Part shown: positions 50,447-60,441 of the stretch, one piece after another | Layout: each line of letters opens with the position of its first letter | How positions within the stretch are numbered: the stretch's first letter is position 1 | From: Polaribacter butkevichii | GTDB lineage: Bacteria; Bacteroidota; Bacteroidia; Flavobacteriales; Flavobacteriaceae | Direction: 5' to 3' | Length of the DNA: 64,000 nucleotides | Assembly (NCBI RefSeq): GCF_038024105.1 | Contig: NZ_CP150661.1 | Location: 2,685,001 to 2,749,000, forward strand | Notes under the pieces: generated by a model | Databases searched by the model: none | Seen by the model: the letters and a program-made list of their open reading frames with translations, nothing else | Told to the model about the DNA's origin: nothing | Position numbers and translations under genes: made by a program

Positions 50447-51100
50447 ATGAAGTATAAAGCGGTTATTTTTGACTTGGATGGTACACTTGTAAATTCTATA
50501 AAAGATATTGCAGATGCCATGAATGTTGTTCTTGAAAAACGCCAATATCCTACCTACAATTATGAAACCTATAAAACTTTTGTAGGAAGTGGGGTAAGGA
50601 GTTTGGTGGTGAAGGCGCTGCCAGATGCAAACCCTAAAGATAAAGAAGTAGAAGCGTGTCTTAATGATATGATGCAGGTGTATAGTGAAGTTTGCACTGC
50701 TAAAACAAAACCTTACGAAGGCATATTAGAATTATTAGAAGAATTAAATGCTAAAAATATTAAAGTAAGTGTACTTTCTAATAAAGAAGATACGTTAACA
50801 AAAAAAATAGCTGCGTTTTTATTACCAGAATTTTTGAGCCCTGTTTTAGGGTTGAAAGTAGAGGTTGATAAAAAACCAAATCCGAAGGTAGCTTTGGAGA
50901 CCTGTGATGCAATGCAGGTAAAACCAGAAGAAACTATTTTTGTTGGCGATACAGATGTAGATATTTTAGTAGCTAAAAATGCAAATATGCTTCCTGTTGG
51001 AGTATCTTGGGGGTTTAGAGATAAAGAAAGTTTGATTAATGCGGGATCTAAGCATGTGTTAGAGCATCCTTCAGATTTAATAAAAATTGTTACTTCTTAA
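50447..51100 (+). CDS. HAD-superfamily hydrolase (phosphoglycolate-phosphatase-like)
   Basis: A 217-residue HAD phosphatase. Motif I is FDLDGTLVNS (nucleophile Asp ~8), motif II VLSNKE, motif III KKPNPKVALETC (Lys), motif IV GDTDVDILVAKNA (acidic pair). The cap between motifs I and II is of the alpha-helical C1 type, as in Gph (2-phosphoglycolate phosphatase). The length matches Gph. The exact substrate cannot be read, because the family includes pyrophosphatases and sugar phosphatases. No operon partners. Confidence 0.85.
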   Translation: MKYKAVIFDLDGTLVNSIKDIADAMNVVLEKRQYPTYNYETYKTFVGSGVRSLVVKALPDANPKDKEVEACLNDMMQVYSEVCTAKTKPYEGILELLEELNAKNIKVSVLSNKEDTLTKKIAAFLLPEFLSPVLGLKVEVDKKPNPKVALETCDAMQVKPEETIFVGDTDVDILVAKNANMLPVGVSWGFRDKESLINAGSKHVLEHPSDLIKIVTS

Positions 51101-51561
51101 AAGTAAAAAGTGTAGGTTACTTGCTGGTAATGCCAACTCTTTATTTTTTTGTCTAATTTTTAACTTGATGTTCTGTGTAGTAAAAAACAGTACCGTAGCA
51201 TAACTCGTAATTAGAATCCAATAACCACTTGTAGCTGCAGAAGTTATTAAATAAGTTTGTTAATGGTTTTCATAAACCGAATTTAGGTTTCGTTAATTCA
51301 AGTAACAAAATCTGAAAATTAAAAATAAATTTGAAGTAACAATTACTGTGGTGTTATTATTTTGTTAGATACTTTTTTAATTTTTTTTATCAAAAGTTTA
51401 GAGATTATATTTTAAGATATGCGTGTGTAAAAAGTTCTAAAATAGTTTTTATTGATAAAAAAACTGTTCTAGATAAAACATATATATTGTACATAAATAA
51501 GGCTGTTTACTAAATACGTAAACAGCCTTATTAAAATACAGTAAGTTTATTTTTAATAAAT
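51101..51561. other. 461-base spacer between convergent genes
   Basis: AT-rich spacer containing only the terminator at 51498-51531. I see no gene in it. Confidence 0.55.
51498..51531 (-). terminator. Terminator behind the M6 protease gene
   Basis: A 12-bp stem AAGGCTGTTTAC / GTAAACAGCCTT around a 7-base loop lies 31 bases behind the protease stop, with T/A-rich flanks. It contains a chance TACGTA (51515-51520). Confidence 0.75.
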
Positions 51562-54444
51562 TTACTTAATTATTAATTTCTTAGTTATTGTTTCTTTATT
51601 GTTTGATATACGAACTAAATATATTCCAGTATTAAAAGAAATGGCATCTACTTCCATTGTGTTACCTTTTTGTAATTCCTTATAAATTAATCTGCCATCT
51701 ATACTAAATATTGAAACACTTGAGTTTTTATATTGACCAAGATTAATAGTAAATTTATTATCAGTAGGATTAGGGTAAATTGATATGTTTTCGTCTAAAT
51801 TATCTTCTAAATTAACAGGTGCTCCATTTACGTTATAGGTATAATCATTATATTTCCAAGATCCGTTTAATGTCCATAACCTAACATATATAATACTGCC
51901 ATTGGTAGGTATGCCGCTAACTGTTTTATTAGTGCTGTTAAAAGTTGAACTTGAACGTATATTAGTTGATCCTGCTCCTGTAGTACCTACTAAAATATCA
52001 AAATAAGTAGCACCAGAGGGTCTATTCCAACTAAAGTTAATAGAAGATGAATTTAGTCTGCTTCCTGGCGACGGACTTGTTATATTGGCACTTCCATTAG
52101 ATATAGTTGTTGTAGTTGCCTTGTAGGTGTAATCTTTATAAGACCAAGAACCATTTAAAGTCCACAATCTAACATAAATTGTACTACCGTTGGTAGGTAA
52201 ACCATTAACTGTTTTATTAGTGCCATTAAAAGTTGAACTAGAACGGATATTAGTTGATCCCGCTCCAGTAGTACCCACTAATAAGTCGAAGTTATTAGCA
52301 CCAGAAGGTCGGTTCCATTTAAAATTAATAGAAGCAGCAGTTAGTGTGCTTCCTGGGGTAGGACTTGAAATAGCAGCTTCTCCCGCAGTTGCTGTAGTTG
52401 CCTTGTAGGTGTAATCTTTATAAGACCAAGAACCATTTAAAGTCCACAATCTAACATAAATTGTACTACCGTTGGTAGGTAAACCGTTAACTGTTAGGTT
52501 GGTGGTGTTAAAAGTTGAGCTAGAACGAATGTTTGATGATCCCGCTCCAGTAGTACCCACAATTAAGTCGAAGTTATTAGCGCCAGAAGGTCTGTTCCAT
52601 TTAAAATTAATAGAAGCAGCAGTTAGTGTGCTTCCTGGGGTAGGACTTGAAATAGCAGCTTCTCCCGCAGTTGCTGTAGTTGCCTTGTACGTATAATCTT
52701 TATAAGACCAAGAACCATTTAAAGTCCACAATCTAACATAAACCGTACTACCGTTGGTAGGTAAACCGTTAACTGTTAGGTTGGTGGTGTTAAAAGTAGA
52801 ACTAGAACGAATGTTTGATGATCCCGCTCCAGTAGTACCCACAATTAAGTCGAAGTTATTAGCACCAGAAGGTCTGTTCCATTTAAAATTAATAGAAGCA
52901 GCAGTTAGTGTACTGCCTGGAGTAGGGCTTGAAATAGCAGCTTCTCCACCTCCTGTAGTTCCTCCATTTCCTATGGTAAAACTCATTGAATTACCTACGT
53001 TTCCAACATTACTCACCTTAAGAGCGCTATTGGAACCGTTATACCATTTTGCACTTGGTGCTGTGTTATCATTAAAGGTTGTAGAGCCTCCGTTGTGCCA
53101 ACACGCAGCATTGTGAACGTTTATATTATTATTAGCATGCTCTAAGGCAACTTGTTTATCGGCTCTTTGATTATTCCCATTTTCATTAATGTGCCAAATA
53201 GTAATACCTTCATCTGGTAAAGAAGTACTTCTTCCTGTTTTTCTTCTAGGTTCTATTAAATAAAACTCTTTTGAATTTGAAGGGTTGGTATATTTATACG
53301 ATCGTAATGAATTAGAATTCTCAGTAAATGTTTGGTTTGCAGAATTTATATTAATTGTAGTACCCCAACCTGCTAAATTTAAGAAATATGGATTAGGTGT
53401 TGATGGATTTTTCCTGTTTCCATAAGAACACATTAAATCAAAAGCACCAATACCATTTGGGCTATTATCATAGGTGTAAGTGTCAGGCCAACCTGCTAAC
53501 ATGTGTCCATTTTCATGACAAACAGTACCTAATGATAAATCATTATTAACAGGGCTTGTATTGTAATCTCCACTTGATACGCCATCTGCACTAAAACCAG
53601 TATATGTAGATTTGTGATACCACATACCTTTAGCCCATGCAGCAGGAGTTCCTGTATACATTAAATTTATAGCCTGAATACGGCCATTTTTTATAGTTAA
53701 GGTGTTAAAATCAAAACCTTGGTTATTAATCCAATTTAGAGATTGGTTAAGAATTTCTTGGGCTCCTTTGGCATAAGGCATTGCATCATAACTTGCAAAA
53801 GTTTTAGGTGCACGATAATAGCCATAAACTACATTTTCATAAACTAAAGCACCACCAGATATATCAGAAAAAAAATCTTTAACCGATCCATTATTTCCAT
53901 ACCCAGTATAGCCAGATTTATTGAAAAAATCTCTAATAGAGTTCATGGTTATAGGGGCTGTTGAATCGCTAAAATCTACAACAATTGCTAGCCCTTTTAT
54001 GGTACCATTAACAGCGCTTTTTGCACTTTTTTGTAATACTGAATTATTCATAGTACTAGAAGAAGGGTTCAGTATTTTTGTATTTTCATTGACTATAGAT
54101 TTTCTGGCGCTACTAGAAATATCTAAGTGTTTTTTTAAGTTAAATTTTTGTAATTTATTTTTTAGATTTGCTTGGTTTTCTCTAAAATAGATACCTGTAG
54201 AAATCAATTTTCCTTTGTTATCAGTTAGCTTAGCATAACTAATCCAACCAGTAGATTCATCTCTAATTAAAGTGTAACCGTCAGGGCTTTCAGCGCGTAT
54301 GTAATAAGCATCACCATAAAGATGCACGGTTACATAGGTTCCGTCGGGTTGTTTAAATTTATACGGATCTCCGTTATAAGAGGTTGCAAACATTAGTGCT
54401 GAGCAAAGGCACAACACAATTGATAGATAAATTTTTGTTTTCAT
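51562..54444 (-). CDS. T9SS-secreted M6-family metalloprotease with four tandem 94-residue domains
   Basis: A 960-residue exoprotease: signal peptide (~1-20, LCLCSALMFATS), a propeptide (~25-145), and an M6 (immune-inhibitor-A-like) catalytic domain (~145-490) with zinc motif HENGH at 310-314 (LGTVCHENGHMLAGWPDTY). Then four beta-sandwich-like repeats of 94 residues (500-593, 594-687, 688-781, then a diverged copy to ~870), each with FKWNRPSGANNFD and STVYVRLWTLNGSWSYKDY-type segments. The C-terminus (~885-960) is a type A T9SS sorting domain (ISIYPNPTDNKFTINLG ... GIYLVRISN). It is secreted and surface-attached or released; probable role is protein or peptide breakdown. Confidence 0.9.
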   Translation of the reverse strand: MKTKIYLSIVLCLCSALMFATSYNGDPYKFKQPDGTYVTVHLYGDAYYIRAESPDGYTLIRDESTGWISYAKLTDNKGKLISTGIYFRENQANLKNKLQKFNLKKHLDISSSARKSIVNENTKILNPSSSTMNNSVLQKSAKSAVNGTIKGLAIVVDFSDSTAPITMNSIRDFFNKSGYTGYGNNGSVKDFFSDISGGALVYENVVYGYYRAPKTFASYDAMPYAKGAQEILNQSLNWINNQGFDFNTLTIKNGRIQAINLMYTGTPAAWAKGMWYHKSTYTGFSADGVSSGDYNTSPVNNDLSLGTVCHENGHMLAGWPDTYTYDNSPNGIGAFDLMCSYGNRKNPSTPNPYFLNLAGWGTTININSANQTFTENSNSLRSYKYTNPSNSKEFYLIEPRRKTGRSTSLPDEGITIWHINENGNNQRADKQVALEHANNNINVHNAACWHNGGSTTFNDNTAPSAKWYNGSNSALKVSNVGNVGNSMSFTIGNGGTTGGGEAAISSPTPGSTLTAASINFKWNRPSGANNFDLIVGTTGAGSSNIRSSSTFNTTNLTVNGLPTNGSTVYVRLWTLNGSWSYKDYTYKATTATAGEAAISSPTPGSTLTAASINFKWNRPSGANNFDLIVGTTGAGSSNIRSSSTFNTTNLTVNGLPTNGSTIYVRLWTLNGSWSYKDYTYKATTATAGEAAISSPTPGSTLTAASINFKWNRPSGANNFDLLVGTTGAGSTNIRSSSTFNGTNKTVNGLPTNGSTIYVRLWTLNGSWSYKDYTYKATTTTISNGSANITSPSPGSRLNSSSINFSWNRPSGATYFDILVGTTGAGSTNIRSSSTFNSTNKTVSGIPTNGSIIYVRLWTLNGSWKYNDYTYNVNGAPVNLEDNLDENISIYPNPTDNKFTINLGQYKNSSVSIFSIDGRLIYKELQKGNTMEVDAISFNTGIYLVRISNNKETITKKLIIK
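52085..52947. repeat. Three near-identical 282-bp tandem repeats inside the M6 protease gene
   Basis: The unit repeats at exactly 282 bp (e.g. the word AGACCAAGAACCATTT recurs at intervals of 282). The copies are almost identical in DNA; copies 1 and 2 share wobble-position words that copy 3 changes, and the fourth copy (51830-52085) is much more diverged. Recent in-frame duplication or gene conversion is likely. Confidence 0.85.
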
Positions 54445-55019
54445 AATTATAAAGTTAGTTAGTTATTTAGATACATAAAAAGCTGTGCTACACCAAGATT
54501 AGTTTTATCTCGGTCAAAATATTTTTTTTCGTTTTGTTAGCCAAAAATATTTTGATCTATTTATTCTCTAAATTATTTAGTTAATGTAAAATTACATTAT
54601 TTTTTTAATATGGTTATTGTTTTATATTTAATTGAGATTTAGTCTGTTATGTGTACTTTAATTTGGGGTTGATTTTTAAACAATTGTAATTGATGTACGT
54701 TGCTTTTTAAAGAATAAGCTTTCGTATTAAAGTTATAACTTTATTTCTTAGCTGTTCTGCAATTGCAATAAAATTAGTCTGCGTTTACAGGGGCAAAATT
54801 TGCTTTTATCACATCTTTTTATTAATAAAGCGTAACCTATTTTCTACGGTTTGCCTTCTCTAGATTTATATATTTTTTGGGTATGTTTTCTAATTCTTAA
54901 AACACCTATTCTACCTGACAATTTAGAGTCTGTATTTTCTAAGCCTTTTACTTCGGGTGCCGTATTTGTTACCACTCCTAAAGTTTATGAAGTTGCAGAG
55001 TTTGTTAAAAGTAAAAATC
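54445..55019. other. 575-base AT-rich spacer with decayed sequence
   Basis: Upstream region of the M6 protease (right side of its start), then low-GC sequence. The part at 54720-55019 lies next to the transposase remnant and may be its decayed 3' part, but no clear homology could be read. Short open frames here on both strands have no recognisable product. Confidence 0.45.
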
Positions 55020-55566
55020 AGAAAGAAATGTGATTACCTTATTTTGTTTGATTGAAAAAGAAAAATAGTCTTTTAATATTATACGCCTATGCACATCGAT
55101 AATAGACAGTAAATAAGTGTTTTTACTTACGTTAGGAATCCATACCTTCTTTATCTCTATCTCTAAACCTTAAAAAGGTATAGAGGTATTTACTTTTCTG
55201 AATTTTACAAATTTACGTCCAGAACAACTTCTGTTTATCCGATTTTCTAGTTTTAATAAGCCTTCTTCTTTTATGATTCTAAATAGCTTTTTATGATTAA
55301 TTAGATAGCCATCCTTTTGTAAATAGAAGTTCGTTAAGCCGATATCCACAATCAATAAACTTATGGATTAAAACTTCTTTAATAGATGCTAAAACCGTGT
55401 CTTGATTTACCCAACCTTTAGATTCATGATAGGTTAATTTACTCGGTTTATTCTCTTTTTTACCAAAGTAAGGAACCCGATAATAACTGATTAGGAAATC
55501 TGAATATTCTTTAATGCTGCTGTCTCTAAAGGATAAACGATAGTTTGTTGTTTTTGCTTTTCTCAA
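55020..55566 (-). pseudogene. Decayed IS3-family transposase (orfB)
   Basis: Pieces of an IS3-family orfB (DDE integrase) can be joined across frames. The first part (55566-55300) has SKLTYHESKGWVNQDTVLAS and HKFIDCGYRLN; the next (to ~55170) has DGYLINHKKLFRIIKEEGLL and RSCSGRKFVKFRK; a third frame (~55165-55060) has IKKVWIPNVSKNTYLLSIID, followed by VHRR. These match the HTH-21/rve core in order. At least two frameshifts or stops break it and no orfA or terminal inverted repeats were found. The element is dead. The remnant separates the M6 protease from the BNR protein. Confidence 0.75.
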
Positions 55567-55798
55567 AGTATTTTTAAATCACTAATTATATGGGTTTGTA
55601 GAGCCTTGTTAAAACTTCTTTTAAATGTTATTATCTATTTTTTAAGTTATTATATCTATATTTTTCTACTTAGTTAATTTTAAATTTGAAATTATCATTT
55701 TTTGACTCAATTGTTTAATAAAAAAGATTTTTTTTAAAGTATAATTAGTGTTTTTAATACATCAATTAGATTTATAAAATTTAAAAATATAATTCATT

Positions 55799-58396
55799 AT
55801 GAAAAAAAGTACCTTAATACTATCACTTGTTATAATCGTAATAACATCACTTATATATTATAATTTACTAGAAAGTAACAATAGTACAGATGCTAACTTT
55901 GAGTATAAAGAAAAGAAAGGGAGACCAAAAATTATGTTTCCCCAACCACCACCATTTGATCCTGCTAAATTAGAAGAAAAAGAGTTGAAAGACTACGCAA
56001 ATTGGAGAGAAGAGCTAAAGGTTTCTGGCAATCAGTTTACAGATTATAGTAAGAAAAAGCCAAATAGAGAAATAGAATATTTTTCTAATTTACCAAGTTA
56101 TTCTTATGCAAATAAGAGAATTAATGGAAATTGGGCGCAAAAATATTTACATATGTCATCAAATGTAGGGCCAAGTTATAGTGAAGGTGGTTCGGATGCA
56201 CTTGGTTCTGTTTACGACCCTGTTAACGAAGAGGTGTATGTACTTTCTAGACCAGGTCACCTCTATAAAATTGATGATACTAAACAAGTAAAATGGTCTC
56301 TTAGAAATCATAAGCGAAATTTTTTAGGAAATAGTAGTTTAAATTTTAGAGGTTTAGTTTTAAGTGGTGTTAATTTACCAGATAATAGTTTTCGTCTTGT
56401 AAATCAACAATCAAATGGGGGTATGGAGTTTTCTGATGATGAAGGTAGAACTTGGACAACAGCCAATGGAGCCTTATTTCAAAATTCACTAAACTTTAAA
56501 ACGCATGTTGTGAAAACGCCAACAGGAAGAAGGGTTGTTGCTCATGGAGGTAATTTTGAAGGCAACTCTGGTTTTGATAAACTTTTTATTTCAGATGATT
56601 ACGGCTTAAATTATAGAGAATCTAGGTATAAGTTTTCTAGAAGTTCTTTTGAGGTTAATACTCTTAAACCTCATAATGACAATAGTATTTACGCTTTTGT
56701 TAGGAGAAAAAGTGATTCGAAAATATTTATTTTTAAACTGGAGGCAGGAGAGAGTGAATTTAGTATCATAAAAGAACCAACACAAACTTTTACAGGAGTA
56801 GACACCTTGCATGGAGCTTTAGTTGGTGGGGTTTATTATTTTTATGTAAGTAGTGGAAACAAGAATATATATTATTCAAAAGACGAAGGAGAAACTTGGG
56901 AACATACAAATAATACCAATGACAGAAATATAGTGGAAATGCATCCTACAAAACCAAATATTGTTTTTAAAGGATTTGTAGATTTATTTATTTCTCAAAA
57001 CTTTGGAGCTAGTTTTGCAGGAAATAATCATCGTTTAAGTCCGGGAACTTATGTTTGGGATTTAGAACATTTTAGAATTTATGATAAAGAAGATGGAGGT
57101 AGTTTTACCTTTTCAGGATTTCATTTTGGTAGTTATTATACCACAGACCCATCTGATTGGAGTTCTTGGAAAAGTATTAATAGAGGAAGTCCTAATATGC
57201 TTTCTTATGATGCTGTTACCAGTGAAATTCACGATAAAATATACGTAGCAAATCAAGATAGGGGTTCACAGAGTTTTTCTGGAACACCATCTCAAAACGG
57301 ATATTACGAAACTGCAAGAGAAGCGAATACAGATGTTTTTAGAGTCGCTTTATCTAAAAATGAATCTTCAGTTTGGTTTTGGTATTGGTATGGTAGAATA
57401 GGGAGAGCAAGCACAACTAATGGAGGTAATTATGGCACTGTTGTTGGTAAAAACTATTATGGAAATTGGTGGGCAACAAGCATGATTCCTTCACCAGACA
57501 ATAATGAGGATGCTATTTATATTCCTTCTGGTCAAAATAAATTAGAAAAGATTACTTATAATGGTAGTACTTTAATTAGAACAATTCATCCTTATACTTT
57601 TCCAGGATCTGCTGTAAGTTTTAATTACTCTCCAGTAAATACAAATAGGTGGTATGTTGGTTTAAAAACTGGAGAATTTTTCTATTCAACAGATGGTGGT
57701 ACAACTTTTACAGAAACAACTTATACTGGTACTATGCCTGGTCAAACAGATAAGCATACAAAGCAAAGACAGGTTATAAAAGGAAGTCCTGCAGATGAGT
57801 CTACAGTATATTATACAGGTAAAGGCAACATTTTTTTAATTTCTAAAGATGGTGGTATAACATTCACCAACCACAATATTGGTCTTAATGTTAATGAAAT
57901 TATGGATTTTACAGTAGCTCCTTCAGGAAAATTTATATTTGCTGCTTGTAATTTTAGTGGAATCTGGGTCTATTCTACAGAAGAAGATAAATGGTTTGAA
58001 ATGAATGGAGATGATGTGCCTGAATTAACAAGTTTTACAGATGTGCAGTATATTAAGTCTAAAGATATTGTAAGATTTACCACTTATGGAAGTGGTGTTT
58101 TCGATTTTAAAATAGACGTTAGCTCTTTGTCTATAAATGATAATGTTATAAACGAAACAGAATCCGTTAAAGCATTTCCAAACCCAACTTCTGGAAGTTT
58201 TAAAGTACCTGTGCCTAATGCTTCAAAAGATGTTTTAGTGCATATTTATACAGAAGCAGGTAGGTTAATTACAAATAGTAAATACAAAGTTGTAGGTGGT
58301 CAAATTCAACTTTCTCTAAAAAATGAAGCTTCAGGTATTTATTTAGCTAAAATATTTTTAGAAAAACCAGCTTTTGTTAAAATTTTAAAAGAATAA
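55799..58396 (+). CDS. T9SS-secreted BNR/Asp-box repeat protein
   Basis: An 865-residue extracellular protein. The N-terminus (~5-23) is a signal or anchor segment (STLILSLVIIVITSLIYYN). The body is a beta-propeller-like fold with at least five Asp-box motifs: SDDEGRTW, SDDYGLNY, SKDEGETW, STDGGTTF and SKDGGITF. Type A T9SS sorting domain at the C-terminus (~785-865, VKAFPNPTSGSFKVPVP ... GIYLAKIFLEKPAFVKI). Propellers of this type include sialidases, glycosidases and VPS10-like proteins; no catalytic set could be assigned. Placed next to a SusC/SusD locus and AraC regulator, a role in glycan or glycoprotein degradation is possible (inference). Confidence 0.85.
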   Translation: MKKSTLILSLVIIVITSLIYYNLLESNNSTDANFEYKEKKGRPKIMFPQPPPFDPAKLEEKELKDYANWREELKVSGNQFTDYSKKKPNREIEYFSNLPSYSYANKRINGNWAQKYLHMSSNVGPSYSEGGSDALGSVYDPVNEEVYVLSRPGHLYKIDDTKQVKWSLRNHKRNFLGNSSLNFRGLVLSGVNLPDNSFRLVNQQSNGGMEFSDDEGRTWTTANGALFQNSLNFKTHVVKTPTGRRVVAHGGNFEGNSGFDKLFISDDYGLNYRESRYKFSRSSFEVNTLKPHNDNSIYAFVRRKSDSKIFIFKLEAGESEFSIIKEPTQTFTGVDTLHGALVGGVYYFYVSSGNKNIYYSKDEGETWEHTNNTNDRNIVEMHPTKPNIVFKGFVDLFISQNFGASFAGNNHRLSPGTYVWDLEHFRIYDKEDGGSFTFSGFHFGSYYTTDPSDWSSWKSINRGSPNMLSYDAVTSEIHDKIYVANQDRGSQSFSGTPSQNGYYETAREANTDVFRVALSKNESSVWFWYWYGRIGRASTTNGGNYGTVVGKNYYGNWWATSMIPSPDNNEDAIYIPSGQNKLEKITYNGSTLIRTIHPYTFPGSAVSFNYSPVNTNRWYVGLKTGEFFYSTDGGTTFTETTYTGTMPGQTDKHTKQRQVIKGSPADESTVYYTGKGNIFLISKDGGITFTNHNIGLNVNEIMDFTVAPSGKFIFAACNFSGIWVYSTEEDKWFEMNGDDVPELTSFTDVQYIKSKDIVRFTTYGSGVFDFKIDVSSLSINDNVINETESVKAFPNPTSGSFKVPVPNASKDVLVHIYTEAGRLITNSKYKVVGGQIQLSLKNEASGIYLAKIFLEKPAFVKILKE

Positions 58397-58817
58397 AAAT
58401 AATTGTTTTCTTTTGATAGTCTTTAGCTAAACTTCTTAGGTAAATTTATGTTTTATACTGATTAACAATAACCATAAGTTATTATTAATGAAGATTCTTG
58501 CAAGAAAGAGTTTATAGATATGTACTTCTATAGGTTTGCATATTCGGCATCATTTATTAAAGATGATGCCAAAAAAAAAACGATGAGTATGGTTACTAAG
58601 AATATTTATCTAACATATATGTTAGGGAAATATTTAATATAATTCATTAAATAGTTATAATTATTTTAGTGCAGGTTTTTTAGGTAGAACAATTGTAAAT
58701 CAGTAGTTTGAGTTGTTTTTTTTGTTTAAAAAGTTAGTGAAGATTTCTACTTAAGTTAATGTTAGAAATTTTATTAATAGTTCTAAAAAAAATACCTGTT
58801 TAGGTTCTTGAAAAATA
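58397..58817. other. 421-base spacer between convergent genes
   Basis: It carries an 8-bp hairpin GGCATCAT / ATGATGCC (58546-58570) but with an A-run rather than T-run on the plus strand, so it is not a standard terminator. Otherwise AT-rich with no gene. Confidence 0.55.
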
Positions 58818-59705
58818 TTATTTTATTTGACTTTTTTTGTAATTTCTTGGTGATTTACCCATGAAATTTTTAAATATTCTAGAAAAATATAACGGATCTT
58901 CAAAGCCAATTTTGTAACTAATTTCTTTAATACTAAAATCTGTATAATTTAGATACTCACAAGCTTTTTGAGTTTTTTTGAGATTAAAAAACACCATAAT
59001 TGGGTAACCAGTATTTGATTTAAATTTTGTGTGCAAATAAGATTTTGAGTAATTAAACTTGCTTGCAACTTCATCTAAAGTAAAATTTTTATCCAAATTA
59101 TCTAACAAGAAATTTTTAATAGAATTGATAACGTTATCATTATCACTTCTATTTACTTTAAAATCGGAATCTTGATAAATAAAAGTACTAATAAAACTTA
59201 AACTTAGTAAATTTGCATACTCTATTTGATTTTCTAAATTATTATGATCAAAAAGATTAAAAATTTTTTCAAACAATGTTATTTTTTCTTTTGAAAAAGG
59301 TGTGTTTTTATAATTTTTAGCATCAGTAATTTTATATCGATTAAATAATTCGATAGCAAGATTTCCACTAAAATGAAACCAGTAAATTGTCCATGGGTCA
59401 GATTCATCTGCTCTGTATTCATGCTTAACTTTTCTTGGTATTATAAAAAATTCGTTGGGAGAAATTATATGTTTTATATCATCTAAAATAATTTCGCCTT
59501 GCCCTTTGGTACAATAAATTAAAATATATTCATTAGATCCTTTGTTTCTTCGTCTATAATGATTATTTGCTTTTGGATAATGACCTAAATCGGTAATGTA
59601 AAAATTTTTAGTAATAGGATTGTTTTTTGCAATACTAATTATAGATTTTGGTAATGAAATTAATTTCTGTCCCAAAAAGCCTTCTCTTAAAGCGGTTGTA
59701 TCCAT
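58818..59705 (-). CDS. AraC-family transcriptional regulator
   Basis: A 295-residue AraC/XylS regulator. The N-terminal part (~30-150) is a cupin-like AraC_binding domain (YILIYCTKGQGEIILDD, EFFIIPRKVKHEYRADESDP, WTIYWFHFSG). The C-terminal ~100 residues hold the two HTH motifs: NFTLDEVASKFNYSKSYLHT and FSIKEISYKIGFEDPLYFSR with the AraC signature FEDPLYFSRIFKNFMGKSPRNY. It is divergent from susC across 736 bases, the usual place for a local regulator, and likely activates it in response to a sugar. The sugar is unknown. Confidence 0.93.
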   Translation of the reverse strand: MDTTALREGFLGQKLISLPKSIISIAKNNPITKNFYITDLGHYPKANNHYRRRNKGSNEYILIYCTKGQGEIILDDIKHIISPNEFFIIPRKVKHEYRADESDPWTIYWFHFSGNLAIELFNRYKITDAKNYKNTPFSKEKITLFEKIFNLFDHNNLENQIEYANLLSLSFISTFIYQDSDFKVNRSDNDNVINSIKNFLLDNLDKNFTLDEVASKFNYSKSYLHTKFKSNTGYPIMVFFNLKKTQKACEYLNYTDFSIKEISYKIGFEDPLYFSRIFKNFMGKSPRNYKKSQIK

Positions 59706-60441
59706 AGTAAAATATACTTTTAATTTTTATTCATTTTAAATGGTAGTTTATTTGTAAATATATGCTTTTTTTTTAGAGTGATTAAATCCATAAATTATGC
59801 TATTTAATTTAGTTGGTATTTTTTTATTTAAATAAACCCTTTAATTTAGGTAGTTATAAAGGTTTTTGTGAAATAAATATTTTTTTAACCTAAGTTTTTT
59901 TGTCTATATTTTAAATATTTTCGTCTATTTTATTTACTAGTAGGTCGTTATATATTTGATAAAATTATATGCCTATTTTAATTATAACGTAAAAAAAACT
60001 AAATAAAATTATAAATATCAAAATGCAGTTATTTTTCTCAATTGAAATATAATAGATTCTTAGATTTAAGAAAATAAAGACTGTTAAGTGTTTAAATTAA
60101 GTTTTTAATGGTTTATAAATTGTTTTGTAAAGATTAACAGCATTAAATACTAGTACTTTTAAAATTATTTTCTAATTTTTCATTTCAATTTTAAAGAAGG
60201 TGTATGTTAAATTTATAAGATTAAATTAAAGAATAATTAATTGTAAATATAATATTGTAGGTTTTATCTTTTTAGTAAGGTGGCATTTAATGATTTTTTA
60301 GAAAAATATAGATGCGTCCATATTTTACCTTGATTAATCCATTTTTACAACACTTAAAATTTTAATCTTACATCATTATTTTAATTTCTTATCGAAATAA
60401 TATTTAAAACAAAAAAAACAATCAATTAAATACTATACAAT
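59706..60441. other. 736-base divergent regulatory spacer AraC - SusC
   Basis: Very AT-rich, no ORF. It contains the direct repeats at 59898-59930 and a related word at 60314-60327. No perfect TAnnTTTG box was recognised near susC, so its promoter is undefined; an activator-dependent weak promoter would fit. Confidence 0.55.
59898..59930 (+). promoter_or_regulatory. Candidate AraC-type operator: GTCTAT direct repeats 21 bp apart
   Basis: TTTGTCTATATTTTA (59899-59913) and TTTCGTCTATTTTA (59919-59932) place two GTCTAT words exactly 21 bp (two helical turns) apart, the spacing bound by AraC/XylS dimers. A third related word GCGTCCATATTTTA sits at 60314-60327, about 115 bases before the susC ATG. 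Confidence 0.45.

Noticed and set aside
51515..51520. A TACGTA hexamer like those of the nitrogen promoters
   Set aside because: It is formed by the loop and stem of a terminator and has no promoter next to it.
51830..52947. Regularly spaced repeats that could suggest a CRISPR array
   Set aside because: The unit is 282 bp and coding, with no short repeat/unique spacer pattern and no cas genes.
52190..53116. Three similar open frames on the plus strand opposite the M6 protease
   Set aside because: They are antisense shadows of the 282-bp tandem repeats; their similarity only mirrors the real repeats.
54851..55033. A 60-codon open frame on the plus strand next to the IS3 remnant
   Set aside because: No recognisable domain and it lies in decayed sequence beside a transposase pseudogene.
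58546..58570. Hairpin GGCATCAT/ATGATGCC as a terminator
   Set aside because: It is followed by an A-run on the plus strand and the T-run lies upstream on the minus strand, so it fits neither direction.
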